A stretch of 64,000 bases of DNA, taken from contig NZ_FTNK01000001.1 of the NCBI RefSeq assembly GCF_900156375.1, forward strand, positions 186,001-250,000. The letters are read 5' to 3'. This document shows, piece by piece, positions 1 through 8,884 of this stretch; positions within the stretch are counted from its first letter, which is position 1; every line of letters begins with the position of its first letter. The notes under the pieces were generated by a model. The model did not search any database. It was given only the letters and a program-made list of their open reading frames with translations, and was not told the DNA's origin. The position numbers and the translations under genes are program-made. This DNA comes from Paenibacillus macquariensis. Lineage in GTDB: Bacteria > Bacillota > Bacilli > Paenibacillales > Paenibacillaceae.

Positions 1-774
1 GATCTCTGTACGTCCTGCTTGTTGAATCGCACGTGATGCACCTTTTGCAAATTCATCCCATGCCGCCCATACTGCGGATATCTCGCCTTTTGGATATTGC
101 TTCAAGATTGCTTCCATCTGAGTCTGTGTATCTAGAGCCGGGTTCTGTGCATTTCCGAAAGATGCAATTTCTTTAATATCCGGATTCTCACCAATGAACT
201 TGGCATAAGAGATTTGACGACGCTCCATAGGTGCAAACCCAGCAACCCACACTTTAACGATATTTCCTTTGCCCCCAATATCCTTCTTCAATTGATCCAA
301 TGTGAGCTTTGCCATTTGTTGATCGTCCTGAGAAAGTACCGTTACGCCAGGCTCCTTAACAACGGCGTCAAATACAACAACAGAAATATTTTGTGCTAAT
401 GCCTTCTTAATTCCAGCTTGGAGAATATCTGCGTCTCCATGATCTGTTAAGATCGCGTCAAATTTTTGAGTGACAGCTGATTCTAGAAGAGAAGCCATTT
501 TGGCTTTATCATTATTCGCTACAAATTTGGTCAACTGTCCGCCAAATCTCTCAACTTCTTCAGTAACTCCCTGTACATATTGTTGCGAAAAAGTCCCTGT
601 ATTAAATTCCATGATGAGTGCAATTCGTTTACCATTCAAAGGCTTGTCAGCGGAACCACCTTTTTTATCCCCTGAACCTGCTGCATTTGATCCACATGCA
701 CTAGCAATCATTGCGAATACGATAAGAAGCGTAACCAGTACTAATTGTTTTTTTCTCCATTTTAAAACCATCAT
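1..774 (-). CDS. Sugar ABC transporter substrate-binding lipoprotein (partial, N-terminal 258 aa)
   Basis: The gene runs off the left edge, so only the first 258 codons are seen. The N-terminus has a lipoprotein signal ending in ASACGS, followed by a Gly/Ser/Lys linker. From about residue 48 it resembles the periplasmic-binding-protein fold of the RbsB type: KRIALIMEFNTGTF, then a region ending DAILTDHGDADIL. Members bind sugars or other small solutes outside the membrane and deliver them to an ABC permease; the substrate cannot be told here. The start ATG at 774 follows GGGGA; a second ATG is the next codon. A candidate sigma-A promoter lies at 825-853. Partner permease and ATPase genes would lie outside the window. 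Confidence 0.85.
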   Translation of the reverse strand, partial: MMVLKWRKKQLVLVTLLIVFAMIASACGSNAAGSGDKKGGSADKPLNGKRIALIMEFNTGTFSQQYVQGVTEEVERFGGQLTKFVANNDKAKMASLLESAVTQKFDAILTDHGDADILQAGIKKALAQNISVVVFDAVVKEPGVTVLSQDDQQMAKLTLDQLKKDIGGKGNIVKVWVAGFAPMERRQISYAKFIGENPDIKEIASFGNAQNPALDTQTQMEAILKQYPKGEISAVWAAWDEFAKGASRAIQQAGRTEI

Positions 775-824
775 TATTTCCCCTTTCGAAACTGTTTGTG
801 ATATTTAATATAGACTCTTTCTAT

Positions 825-853
825 AATATAAATCTTAATTCCGAGTATGTAAA
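825..853 (-). promoter_or_regulatory. Candidate sigma-A promoter for the sugar-binding lipoprotein gene
   Basis: Read on the minus strand, TTTACA (848-853) and TATATT (825-830) are separated by 17 bases, about 50 bases upstream of the start codon. Call is by consensus match only. Confidence 0.5.
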
Positions 854-916
854 TCGGTTTTATATAAATAATCAAAATATTATACACAAATATGTATTTT
901 TATAAAAATTTCAATA

Positions 917-961
917 CAAAAAAACCATAAACAGGGAGTTAATCCTGCTTACGGTTTTTTC
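917..961 (-). terminator. Rho-independent terminator of spoIVA
   Basis: Minus-strand hairpin AACCGTAAGCAGG / CCCTGTTTATGGTT with a short loop followed by a T run, just downstream of the spoIVA stop codon. Confidence 0.8.
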
Positions 962-983
962 CACAAAAGGATGAATACTTTAG

Positions 984-2462
984 TTATAGAATGATGGCAA
1001 TTAATCCACCCGATCCTTCATTAATAATTCTTCCTAATGTTTCTTGTAGCTTATATCTAGCATTATCTGGCATCATCGCAATTTTGCCTTGAATACCCTC
1101 ACGCACAATGGAATGGAGCGAGCGACCAAAGATATCTGAATCCCAAATCTTTATCGGATCATTCTCGAAGTCTTGGATGAGGTAGCGAACAAGTTCTTCA
1201 CTTTGTTTCTCTGTCCCAATGATTGGAGAGAACTCAGACTCAACATCTACACGTATCATATGAATCGAAGGTGCAGTCGCTTTCAATCGAACACCAAACC
1301 TTGATCCTTGACGGATTAATTCTGGTTCATCGAGTGTCATTTCAGCGAGTGAAGGTGCAGCAATTCCGTATCCAGTCGTCTTAACCATTTCCAATGCTTC
1401 AGCAAATCGATCATATTCACGTTTGGCATGCGAGAAATCCTGCATTAATTGTAGTAAATGATCTTTACCGCGGATCTCCACACCTACAACTTCCATCAGA
1501 ATCTGATCATACATCTCATCTGGCGCGAATAAGTCAATTTCAGCAACACCCTGACCCATATTCATCCCGCTGAGGGCAGCTCTGTCAATGAATTCATAAT
1601 CCATAAACTGGGATACTACGCGATCCACATCACGTAATCGACGAATATCCTTCACTGTATCGCGAACGGAATTCTCATAATTTGTACGCAACCAATGCTT
1701 CTCATTCAACACCATAACCCAGCTTGGAAGATTGACATTCACTTCGTGTACTGGAAATTCATAAAGAACTTCTCGTAACACACCTGTAACATCATCTTCA
1801 GTCATCGTAGCAGCACTCAAAGACATGACTGGAATGTCATATTTCGCAGCTAATTCACTACGTAATTGAAGCACTTCTTCACTGCGAGGACGTGTCGAGT
1901 TAATGACGAGAACAAAGGGTTTGCCCACTTCTTTCAGTTCTGCTATGACTCTTTCCTCTGCCTCTACATAAGAACTTCTGCCAATTTCTGAAATGGATCC
2001 ATCCGTTGTCACGACTACACCCAATGTTGAATGTTCCTGAATAACCTTTCTTGTTCCGATCTCAGCCGCTTCCTGGAAAGGAATCGGTTCTTCGAACCAA
2101 GGTGTGGAGATCATACGTGGACCATTTTCATCTTCGTAGCCTTTGGCGCCTTCCACAGCATAACCCACACAATCCACAAGACGAACATTCACTTCCAAGC
2201 CCTCAGCCACATTAATCTGCACCGCATTGTTTGGTACAAACTTGGGTTCAGTAGTCATGATTGTTTTTCCTGCAGCACTCTGTGGAAGTTCATCTACTGC
2301 CCGAATTCGATCTGCTTCATTGGAGATGTTCGGAAGTACAATTGTTTCCATAAATCTTTTGATAAATGTTGATTTTCCTGTGCGAACCGCACCGACGACA
2401 CCCAGGTATATATCACCACCTGTTCGCTCGGCAATATCCTTAAAAATATCTACCTTTTCCAA
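984..2462 (-). CDS. spoIVA: Stage IV sporulation protein A (spore coat ATPase)
   Basis: SpoIVA is the mother-cell ATPase that polymerises on the forespore surface as the base layer of the coat and is also needed for cortex formation. The protein has 492 aa, the same length as the B. subtilis protein. Walker A GAVRTGKST is at 24-32 with K30. It continues with PNISNEADR and ends in the family-typical GSGGLIAIIL. The start is chosen as TTG at 2462: AGGAGG sits 9 bases upstream and the homology begins exactly there. An in-frame ATG at 2513 would add 17 unrelated residues. A sigma-E promoter lies at 2658-2686, giving a leader of nearly 190 bases. A terminator follows the gene. Confidence 0.97.
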   Translation of the reverse strand: MEKVDIFKDIAERTGGDIYLGVVGAVRTGKSTFIKRFMETIVLPNISNEADRIRAVDELPQSAAGKTIMTTEPKFVPNNAVQINVAEGLEVNVRLVDCVGYAVEGAKGYEDENGPRMISTPWFEEPIPFQEAAEIGTRKVIQEHSTLGVVVTTDGSISEIGRSSYVEAEERVIAELKEVGKPFVLVINSTRPRSEEVLQLRSELAAKYDIPVMSLSAATMTEDDVTGVLREVLYEFPVHEVNVNLPSWVMVLNEKHWLRTNYENSVRDTVKDIRRLRDVDRVVSQFMDYEFIDRAALSGMNMGQGVAEIDLFAPDEMYDQILMEVVGVEIRGKDHLLQLMQDFSHAKREYDRFAEALEMVKTTGYGIAAPSLAEMTLDEPELIRQGSRFGVRLKATAPSIHMIRVDVESEFSPIIGTEKQSEELVRYLIQDFENDPIKIWDSDIFGRSLHSIVREGIQGKIAMMPDNARYKLQETLGRIINEGSGGLIAIIL

Positions 2463-2657
2463 GAGAGATCCCCTCCTCATAATACTCCGAAGGAAAAATG
2501 CTTTTAAGAGCATCCGCTTCGTGTTCCATCTGAGGCCTCAACCATAGCAACGGATGAGCAGCCTTTCCATGTCGTTAGTAGTCCGCCGCCGGTCGTTTAA
2601 GAATTTGCTTCAGAACGGCAAAGCGACGTTACTCGTTCGGGCATTTGGACTAGTATC

Positions 2658-2686
2658 ATATTATGTACCTTAACAAAACAATATGA
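2658..2686 (-). promoter_or_regulatory. Candidate sigma-E promoter of spoIVA
   Basis: Minus strand: TCATATT (2680-2686), 14-base spacer, CATAATAT (2658-2665). This fits the sigma-E pattern KMATATT-N14-CATACAHT with few mismatches, and spoIVA is known to be sigma-E dependent in Bacillus. Transcription would start near 2650. The rest of the 388-base gap 2463-2850 holds the long leader and the terminator at 2791-2822; no other gene was seen in it. Confidence 0.75.
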
Positions 2687-2790
2687 CGGGTATTTTACAA
2701 ACATGGACAACAATATTTCCACTCACTTCTCCATCCCAATCAGTTATATGCGACGGCGGCTCTTGTTATGACTGAAGTTCGTTGCACAAA

Positions 2791-2822
2791 TAAAAAAAAA
2801 GACCCATCCAAAAGACGGGTCC
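2791..2822 (-). terminator. Terminator of the YphF-like lipoprotein gene
   Basis: Minus strand GACCCGTC-TTTTG-GATGGGTC (8-bp stem with one G-T pair) followed by nine T. Confidence 0.85.
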
Positions 2823-2850
2823 ACTTAAAAGTCCATAAATAACTCAATCT

Positions 2851-3573
2851 TTAGGATTGAACCGCAGCAGGCGCTCCATTTATCCATTTATAAGTTAGTG
2901 ATTTGACTGGGACATAATAAGAACTATTCAGAAGAATTACTCTCAAATCCTCATCATCCTTCGGCTTATGATCCGATTTATCAATCACTTGCATAATATC
3001 ATAGGCATAATCGACATAGACTTGTCCATTGTTATCCATGAGAAAGACCATATCCTCACCAGAATATACACTGCTAAGCTTTATCGAAGGAACACCGGCC
3101 TTCGCAAGGTCTATAGAATAGATATTAGGATATAATTCCTGTGCATTAGGAAGTTGATTAGCATGTTGTAGCTTATACTTATCCACAGCTTGTTGAACAT
3201 CATTCACCTTTTGAACGGTTACCAGGTCCATGACCTTAATGGTTGGATCAGTCTCTTCATTTTGAATTAGAAAATAACCACTCCCGCCCTGTTCAAACGC
3301 AGTATTCGGTATTTCATCCATAAATCCCATCGCTTTCAATTTAACTAAGTCCACTCTGAATTTCTCATAACGTGGTGTATCTTGATTGGCATTTATGATA
3401 GGCAACACACCATTTTCTTTCTGAAAATCATCTACGGCCATCTGAATCCGATTTACACTTTCACGATATGAGACACTTTGTGAACTGTTCCCCTCAGGGT
3501 ATAAACAACCTGTCGTTACCGACATGAGCAGCATGACCATCATTAATAATGATACTATTCTAGTTTTCTTCAA
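2851..3573 (-). CDS. yphF: YphF-like lipoprotein
   Basis: A 240-aa predicted lipoprotein with a basic N-terminus, a hydrophobic stretch at 7-19 and lipobox VTTGC (Cys23). The rest is soluble and without an enzyme motif I recognise. It contains regions reading as paired helical segments (SYRESVNRIQMAVDDFQ near 35 and VQKVNDVQQAVDKYK near 120), suggesting an internal duplication. Position immediately upstream of spoIVA and close to yphE/gpsA/der matches B. subtilis yphF, so the name rests mainly on synteny, length and lipoprotein character. Start is TTG at 3573 after AAGGGTGATG. Function unknown. Confidence 0.65.
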   Translation of the reverse strand: MKKTRIVSLLMMVMLLMSVTTGCLYPEGNSSQSVSYRESVNRIQMAVDDFQKENGVLPIINANQDTPRYEKFRVDLVKLKAMGFMDEIPNTAFEQGGSGYFLIQNEETDPTIKVMDLVTVQKVNDVQQAVDKYKLQHANQLPNAQELYPNIYSIDLAKAGVPSIKLSSVYSGEDMVFLMDNNGQVYVDYAYDIMQVIDKSDHKPKDDEDLRVILLNSSYYVPVKSLTYKWINGAPAAVQS

Positions 3574-3613
3574 CCAACATCACCCTTCGGAAAATTATAT
3601 TGGATGCTACAGG

Positions 3614-3973
3614 TTACCATAGCTCATCTTCGAAATCTTTGTTTCTTGCAGCTTCAAGTTGTTTACGGACAGCAGCCTTCAGGCGATCTTCAGGAATGTT
3701 CACTTCGACATCACCTTGTATCAACGATTGACAAGATAGACGAATCCCTTCATTCACCAATGACCCTAACTTACGTTTCTCAACATCGGCAATCCGAGAT
3801 AGAGCTACAGAATGTTGTCCGCTCACTTCTATTTTACACATCAAACAACCTGCCTTACCTCCACACCTTGTTGGAATATGTACTCCACAATTACGAGCGG
3901 CATTAAGTACGCTAGTACCGTGTCTGACTTTAATATGTTTTCCTGCTGGTTTAAACGTTATGGTATGATCCAC
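3614..3973 (-). CDS. 2Fe-2S ferredoxin (Cys-x5-Cys-x2-Cys type)
   Basis: A 119-aa single-domain ferredoxin. Candidate cluster ligands are Cys37, Cys43, Cys46 and Cys81, within RCGGKAGCLMC and LSCQS. The x5 spacing between the first two is that of adrenodoxin-like ferredoxins. The C-terminus is a charged helix (RKQLEAARNKDFEDELW). The start is taken as GTG at 3973 because AGGAGG lies 8 bases upstream; the upstream in-frame GTG at 3982 overlaps the ribosome site. Role is electron transfer; the partner is unknown. A second ferredoxin lies 675 bases upstream. Confidence 0.85.
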   Translation of the reverse strand: MDHTITFKPAGKHIKVRHGTSVLNAARNCGVHIPTRCGGKAGCLMCKIEVSGQHSVALSRIADVEKRKLGSLVNEGIRLSCQSLIQGDVEVNIPEDRLKAAVRKQLEAARNKDFEDELW

Positions 3974-3991
3974 AACAGTCACCTCCTATAC

Positions 3992-4609
3992 TCAATTACG
4001 ATCATAAGCATCATATTGGAGTATACTTGGAAGATCCAATAGTGCGGCGATCTGCCGAATATGGTTGGCTTCCAATCTATTATTGTCTAACAATTGTACT
4101 AATAACGGCACATGGTGCTCCGGTTGCTGCCGGATGACTGTAGCTATCGCTTCATATCTATCTTTGCGTTCTCTTAGCAAATTAAATAAAAGTTCGTGAC
4201 TAAGAGGCATTAAACTCATTGGAACACCCTCAAGTTCGATCTCAGGAGCATGAGGATGAAGTCTAGCTTCTACTTCAACCCTATACTGGGAGCCTTTCGC
4301 AGTGATTGTAAAATCACCTACCAACTCTATCTGTGTATCGTTTAAATCATAATGACTAAGAACGGACGAATATAGTCCACTTTTATTTAACACTTGCTTA
4401 TCTGTAGACCATTCTTCCATTGCGGTATGTAGCATATGTACCGAATTCAAATCAGCATACAAATCAATATCCCGTGGAGGACTGAGAACGTCCACTCCCT
4501 GCAGTAGCAAGCTGCAGCTCCCCCCGACCAACCAGACACGGTTGGTTGAATTCAAGCATCTAGCAGCCATTTGTAGTGCACACTGCATTTCGGTTATGAG
4601 ATGATGCAT
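3992..4609 (-). CDS. Nucleotidyltransferase-like protein
   Basis: A 205-aa protein with the hallmark start of the MNT-type nucleotidyltransferase fold: VGGSCSLLLQGV at 28-39 and RDIDLYAD at 46-53, giving the GGS and D-x-D elements that would bind the nucleotide and metal. The remainder has no second domain I recognise. Such proteins include antitoxins, tRNA-modifying and resistance enzymes, so substrate cannot be assigned. It sits between two ferredoxin genes, with 18 bases to the downstream one and 38 to the upstream one, so all three may be co-transcribed. Start ATG at 4609 has only a weak ribosome site. Confidence 0.6.
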   Translation of the reverse strand: MHHLITEMQCALQMAARCLNSTNRVWLVGGSCSLLLQGVDVLSPPRDIDLYADLNSVHMLHTAMEEWSTDKQVLNKSGLYSSVLSHYDLNDTQIELVGDFTITAKGSQYRVEVEARLHPHAPEIELEGVPMSLMPLSHELLFNLLRERKDRYEAIATVIRQQPEHHVPLLVQLLDNNRLEANHIRQIAALLDLPSILQYDAYDRN

Positions 4610-4647
4610 CGTTTGTCACTTCCCTTGTTCGAATACTACCTCTTATT

Positions 4648-4962
4648 TTAGAAATATGTTTTATTACGAGCTGTAATCTGACCTGAACTTTTCACAATGG
4701 CTTGGCATCCTAGACGATACCCTTCTTCGATTTCTTCCGGATCAAGACGTGCATGCTCCGCCTTAGTCGGCTCCTCCAAGTGTTCAGCGCCTTCTTCGAT
4801 GATACAACGACAACGAGCACACGTCCCACGCGTACACATATGCTGCCAATCCACATTATGTGCAATAGCATGCTGGAGTATAGATACACCCAATTTCGGT
4901 TCAACACTTTTTGTTACTGTTCTTCCCATAAGTTGTACAGATGATGCTATCACAAATTTCAC
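4648..4962 (-). CDS. 2Fe-2S ferredoxin (plant type)
   Basis: A 104-aa ferredoxin with Cys43, Cys48, Cys51 (CTRGTCARC) and Cys86 (RLGCQ). The spacing Cys-x4-Cys-x2-Cys is that of plant-type ferredoxins, different from the neighbour at 3614. An extra Cys53 is present. GTG at 4962 is preferred as start (AGGA 8 bases upstream); an adjacent TTG at 4965 is possible. Likely electron carrier in the cytoplasm; partner unknown. Confidence 0.85.
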   Translation of the reverse strand: MKFVIASSVQLMGRTVTKSVEPKLGVSILQHAIAHNVDWQHMCTRGTCARCRCIIEEGAEHLEEPTKAEHARLDPEEIEEGYRLGCQAIVKSSGQITARNKTYF

Positions 4963-4997
4963 CAACCTAATCCTGTATGATTATTATAATTTCAGAT

Positions 4998-5177
4998 TTA
5001 AATCAGGGAGACCACTCCACCTAGAAAACCAACTAACATAAATCCAAAGGCAATAATAGACAACAGTCCTCTAAATATTCCCTTGGTTTTACTACGGGCA
5101 TATGTAATTAAAAAAACAGAAAGTCCCATCAATAATATTCCGATGAGAGATACCCACATTTTTGTCATTGGATCCAT
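4998..5177 (-). CDS. yphE: YphE-like small membrane protein (DUF2768)
   Basis: A 59-aa protein with two predicted membrane segments, about residues 4-24 and 36-57, separated by a basic loop (ARSKTKGIFRG). Size, topology and position between yphF and gpsA match B. subtilis yphE. Start at the ATG of MDPMTKMW is preferred; GGAG lies upstream at a somewhat long spacing. Upstream in-frame codons to 5264 encode polar sequence without family resemblance. Function unknown. Confidence 0.7.
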   Translation of the reverse strand: MDPMTKMWVSLIGILLMGLSVFLITYARSKTKGIFRGLLSIIAFGFMLVGFLGGVVSLI

Positions 5178-5333
5178 ATCATTTAATTCTCCATTCTCAC
5201 TAAGGTCATATTTCGTTATTATAACATGAAACTTGTCCCAATTCGCAAAAATAGGGCAGAACATCTTGTAGCCTGAGGCTCCAATAATGTCATGTCCTAT
5301 AGTAAAGTGTTCATATGATACAACTTATTAAAT

Positions 5334-5609
5334 CTATTTCTTCATCATCATTTGCATTAAGGTTTCCATACTTTGGGAATTCATGCCACTTTTCTTAACA
5401 GCACTAACAATATCCTTTATCGTATTTTCACTAACAGGTACATTCGCCATGGCAGAGACTTGCTTGATCAATTGACGCAGTTGATCCTCATTCTGCATAG
5501 TCGTCGGTTTGACGGTACTTGCGAGCTTCTTAACTGCACTTTCAGTAATGTTTTTACCCGTTTTTTTGTTAATAGCATTCAGTGCATCCTTGGGTATATT
5601 TTTGCTCAA
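5334..5609 (-). CDS. spoVIF: Stage VI sporulation protein F (SpoVIF family)
   Basis: A 91-aa soluble, helix-rich protein beginning MSKNIPKDALNAINKKTGK and ending with a Met/Lys-rich tail. The pattern of ITESAVKKLASTVKP followed by QLRQLIKQVSAMANVPVSENTIKDIVSAVKKSGM matches the SpoVIF family. In Bacillus SpoVIF is a mother-cell protein that assists GerE-dependent coat gene expression. TTG start after AGGAGG with 8 bases spacing. It lies just downstream of gpsA, an arrangement I recall from Paenibacillus genomes. Confidence 0.8.
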   Translation of the reverse strand: MSKNIPKDALNAINKKTGKNITESAVKKLASTVKPTTMQNEDQLRQLIKQVSAMANVPVSENTIKDIVSAVKKSGMNSQSMETLMQMMMKK

Positions 5610-5681
5610 ATGTTATCCCTCCTCTGGCAATATCCTCACAATATAATATGAGGATAGGCCGTAAAAGGTGAATGGAATAAC

Positions 5682-6722
5682 TTAAGTGTGCCACTGCTCC
5701 CAAGTATCCAAGCGCATATTTTCCATTTCGGTCTTTGGATCGCGTCCCATAAGAGTCTCAACCGCAGTACGGGCATCTCGCTCTTTGAACAGCACTTGAT
5801 AGATCTGATCTGTAATAGGCATCTGGACGCCATGCTTAATCGAAAGTTTATAAGCTGCTTGCGTGGTTCGAATCCCTTCTACAACCATACCCATAGACTC
5901 TAGAACCTCATCCAGCTTATTTCCTTTACCTATTAATGAACCTGCTCGCCAATTACGGCTATGCTGGCTTGTAGCCGTCACCACAAGGTCGCCTATACCC
6001 GCTAGACCAGAGAACGTAAGAGGGTTGGCCCCTAGTTCTACACCTATACGCGAGATTTCAGCAAGACCTCTCGTCAATAGAGCAGCCTTCGCATTATCAC
6101 CAAATCCTAGCCCATCAGACATCCCTGCACCAAGCGCAATGATATTCTTTAGCGCGCCTGCTAACTCAACACCAATCATGTCCCTATTCGTATACACTCG
6201 AAAATAGGAATTCATGAATAATTCTTGAGCAGCTTCGGCCTTTTCTTTATTGAGCGAGGCTACTACAACCGTAGTAGGACAACGACGAATGACTTCTTCT
6301 GCATGGCTTGGGCCAGATAATACAACGATATCCCCTTCATCACAACCAAGTTCCTCTGAGATAACCGATGACATCCGATGTAACGTCTCTGTCTCAAATC
6401 CTTTGGTCGCATGAATACATAACATGTCTTCCTTCCAATACTGCTTAAGTTCACGAGAAACTTCCCTCATGGCAGAAGAAGGAGCAACAATGACAACTGC
6501 ACACGAATTCTCTACAGCTTCTTTCATGCTATAGGTAGCCGTTATATTGGAGGATAATGTAATACCTGGTAGATAACGACTATTCGTATGAAATTCATTG
6601 ATTTCATTCACCTGTTGTTCGTTACGGCTCCATAAAGAAACATCAAGGTTCTTTGCAGCGAGTACACTAGCCAATGCCGTACCCCAACTTCCTGCAACAA
6701 GCACGGAGACTTTGTTAGACAA
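5682..6722 (-). CDS. gpsA: Glycerol-3-phosphate dehydrogenase [NAD(P)+]
   Basis: A 346-aa enzyme that reduces dihydroxyacetone phosphate to sn-glycerol-3-phosphate, feeding the acyltransferase encoded next to it (plsY). The catalytic region GALKNIIALGAGMSDGLG and the DNAKAAL motif are intact. The nucleotide-binding motif reads VAGSWG (residues 9-14) where most homologues have GAGSWG. TTG at 6722 is taken as start, 8 bases from AGGAGG; GTG at 6725 is only 5 away. The start overlaps the 3' end of plsY by 8 bases, so the two are translationally coupled. Confidence 0.95.
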   Translation of the reverse strand: MSNKVSVLVAGSWGTALASVLAAKNLDVSLWSRNEQQVNEINEFHTNSRYLPGITLSSNITATYSMKEAVENSCAVVIVAPSSAMREVSRELKQYWKEDMLCIHATKGFETETLHRMSSVISEELGCDEGDIVVLSGPSHAEEVIRRCPTTVVVASLNKEKAEAAQELFMNSYFRVYTNRDMIGVELAGALKNIIALGAGMSDGLGFGDNAKAALLTRGLAEISRIGVELGANPLTFSGLAGIGDLVVTATSQHSRNWRAGSLIGKGNKLDEVLESMGMVVEGIRTTQAAYKLSIKHGVQMPITDQIYQVLFKERDARTAVETLMGRDPKTEMENMRLDTWEQWHT

Positions 6723-7341
6723 CACGTTTCCCTCCTTTGCTGGATCCCCCTGAGCCAATTTTGTTCTCTCGGTGTTGAACTATTTTCACAATATTCGTTC
6801 TGTGTCGAAAGACAACAAAAATAACAATGATAAGGCTACACCAAAAAGTAGGCCAAGGATAGCCACCCAACAGTAACATTACTACGGGGGTTAGTGCTAC
6901 GAAAATCAAAGATCCTAACGAAACATATCTAGTAATTACAATGGACAATATTGCAATTATGCCAGCGATTAGAGCAGGGAAGAAACTTAAAGTAACCAAA
7001 ACGCCTATCGTCGTTGCAACACCCTTACCTCCACGAAAATGAAAATAAAGAGGCCAGTTATGACCGATGATAGCAGCAATCCCACAAAGCGCTGGGATCC
7101 ACGCTGCGTCTCCTCCAAGCCATTTACCAAGCCATACTGCAATGATTCCTTTAAGTACATCTAAACAAAGTACGACGATAGCCGGTCCTTTTCCCAATAT
7201 ACGTAATGTATTGGTTGCCCCTGCATTTCCACTACCATGTTGACGAATATCAATTCCCTTCAGCATCTTAGCCAAAAGTACACTAAAACTAATGGAACCT
7301 ATTAAGTAACTCATGATGAGTGAAATTATTTGCATTAACAA
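6715..7341 (-). CDS. plsY: Acyl-phosphate:glycerol-3-phosphate acyltransferase
   Basis: A 208-aa integral membrane enzyme that makes lysophosphatidic acid from acyl-phosphate and glycerol-3-phosphate. The three conserved motifs are visible: GSISFSVLLAKMLKGIDIRQHGSGNAGATN near the N-terminus, GHNWPLYFHFRGGKGVATT in the middle, and RHRTNIVKIVQHRENKIG near the end. About five hydrophobic segments. TTG start at 7341 (AGGTGATG upstream), ATG six bases later is an alternative. Lies 11 bases downstream of der and overlaps gpsA: an operon der-plsY-gpsA. Confidence 0.96.
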   Translation of the reverse strand: MLMQIISLIMSYLIGSISFSVLLAKMLKGIDIRQHGSGNAGATNTLRILGKGPAIVVLCLDVLKGIIAVWLGKWLGGDAAWIPALCGIAAIIGHNWPLYFHFRGGKGVATTIGVLVTLSFFPALIAGIIAILSIVITRYVSLGSLIFVALTPVVMLLLGGYPWPTFWCSLIIVIFVVFRHRTNIVKIVQHRENKIGSGGSSKGGKRVV

Positions 7342-7352
7342 ACCGTCATCAC

Positions 7353-8675
7353 CTAGCTTTCATCAGACTTACGCCGGGTGAATATTCTTATCGGCGTTCC
7401 TTCAAAATTAAATGCAGCACGGATTTTATTTTCCAAATACCTTTCATAAGAGAAATGCATCATATCTGGATCATTCGCAAAAATAACGAAGGTTGGTGGT
7501 TTCGTTGCTACTTGTGTAGCATAATTGATCCGTAGTCTACGTCCCTTATCCGTCGGAGGAGCATTAGAAGCAACTGCATCCGATACGACATCATTCAACA
7601 CATGTGTTGGTACACGTAGGGCATGTTGTTGAGCTACATGTTGAACAACTGGAAGTAATTTTTGAAGGCGTTGTTTGGTTAAGGCCGAAAGAAAGACAAT
7701 AGGAGCATAAGTCATAAACAAGAAATGATCTCTAATCTTCGTTTCGAAATTCTTCATGGTCTTATCGTCTTTTTCAACGACATCCCATTTATTTACGACG
7801 AAGACTGAAGCTTTTCCTGCTTCATATGCATAACCAGCGATATGCTTGTCCTGCTCGATTATACCTTCTTCGATATTTAGAACCATAAGTACCACGTCAG
7901 CTCTTTCAATGGCTTTCATAGCTCTCATTACGCTATATTTTTCGGTATTCTCGTATACTTTTCCACGTTTACGCATACCAGCAGTGTCGATAATAACATA
8001 ACGTTGTCCGTCACGCTCAAACGGCGTATCGATCGCATCGCGAGTCGTTCCTGGAACGTCACTTACGATAACTCGTTCTTCACCTAAAATTGCGTTAACT
8101 AATGAAGATTTACCAACGTTCGGACGTCCAATCAAGGCTACCTTAATTACGTCGTCATCATATTCTTCTTCTACAAGTTCAGGTAGATTATTGACAACAG
8201 CGTCAAGTAAATCACCAATACCCGTTCCATGACTTCCTGAGATACCGATAGGATCCCCGAACCCAAGACTATAGAACTCATACGTATCTTCAATCTTCTT
8301 GATATTATCTACTTTGTTAATGGCTAGAACGATTGGTTTACCGGAACGGAACAACATTTGAGCAACTTCCTCATCCGCTAACGTAATACCAGACTTCGCA
8401 TCGCACATAAACACGATAACATCTGCTTCTTCTATTGCAAGTTCAGCTTGCATACGGATCGATTTCATCATAAGATCATCACCGTCTAATTCGATACCTC
8501 CAGTGTCAATAACACTGAAACTTTTACCATTCCAATCTGATATACCATATATCCGATCACGCGTAATCCCTGGCTTGTCTTCTACAATAGCCAAACGATC
8601 GCCAATTAACCGGTTAAATATCGTTGATTTACCTACATTAGGTCTACCCACGATCGCAACTACGGGTCTTGCCAT
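7353..8675 (-). CDS. der: Ribosome-associated GTPase Der (EngA)
   Basis: A 440-aa essential GTPase for 50S subunit maturation. Two tandem G domains: the first has GRPNVGKST (10-18), DTGGIE, NKVD; the second, from about 180, has [19 protein letters not shown] and NKWD. A C-terminal KH-like domain follows. The length is typical. ATG start with AGGAGG 7 bases upstream. In B. subtilis the same gene lies upstream of gpsA. Confidence 0.98.
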   Translation of the reverse strand: MARPVVAIVGRPNVGKSTIFNRLIGDRLAIVEDKPGITRDRIYGISDWNGKSFSVIDTGGIELDGDDLMMKSIRMQAELAIEEADVIVFMCDAKSGITLADEEVAQMLFRSGKPIVLAINKVDNIKKIEDTYEFYSLGFGDPIGISGSHGTGIGDLLDAVVNNLPELVEEEYDDDVIKVALIGRPNVGKSSLVNAILGEERVIVSDVPGTTRDAIDTPFERDGQRYVIIDTAGMRKRGKVYENTEKYSVMRAMKAIERADVVLMVLNIEEGIIEQDKHIAGYAYEAGKASVFVVNKWDVVEKDDKTMKNFETKIRDHFLFMTYAPIVFLSALTKQRLQKLLPVVQHVAQQHALRVPTHVLNDVVSDAVASNAPPTDKGRRLRINYATQVATKPPTFVIFANDPDMMHFSYERYLENKIRAAFNFEGTPIRIFTRRKSDES

Positions 8676-8823
8676 ATAGCATTCCTCCTGTCAAATCTTA
8701 CGAATATCATCATAGCAAAAAACAACTATTTTTGCTAACGTTTCACAATCTCTTATGTTTGTTGATTTATATGTCATAGGGTAGAGGATTGTGTCCTATT
8801 ACCTATTATTATGTGCATTCATA

Positions 8824-8862
8824 AAAAAAATATCGGCGAACCCCACGGGAGGGTTCGCCGAT
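8824..8862 (-). terminator. Terminator of rpsA
   Basis: Minus strand ATCGGCGAACCC / GGGTTCGCCGAT, a perfect 12-bp stem with a 7-base loop followed by A then eight T. Confidence 0.93.
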
Positions 8863-8884
8863 TTCATGGAGCATCAAATCCCGA

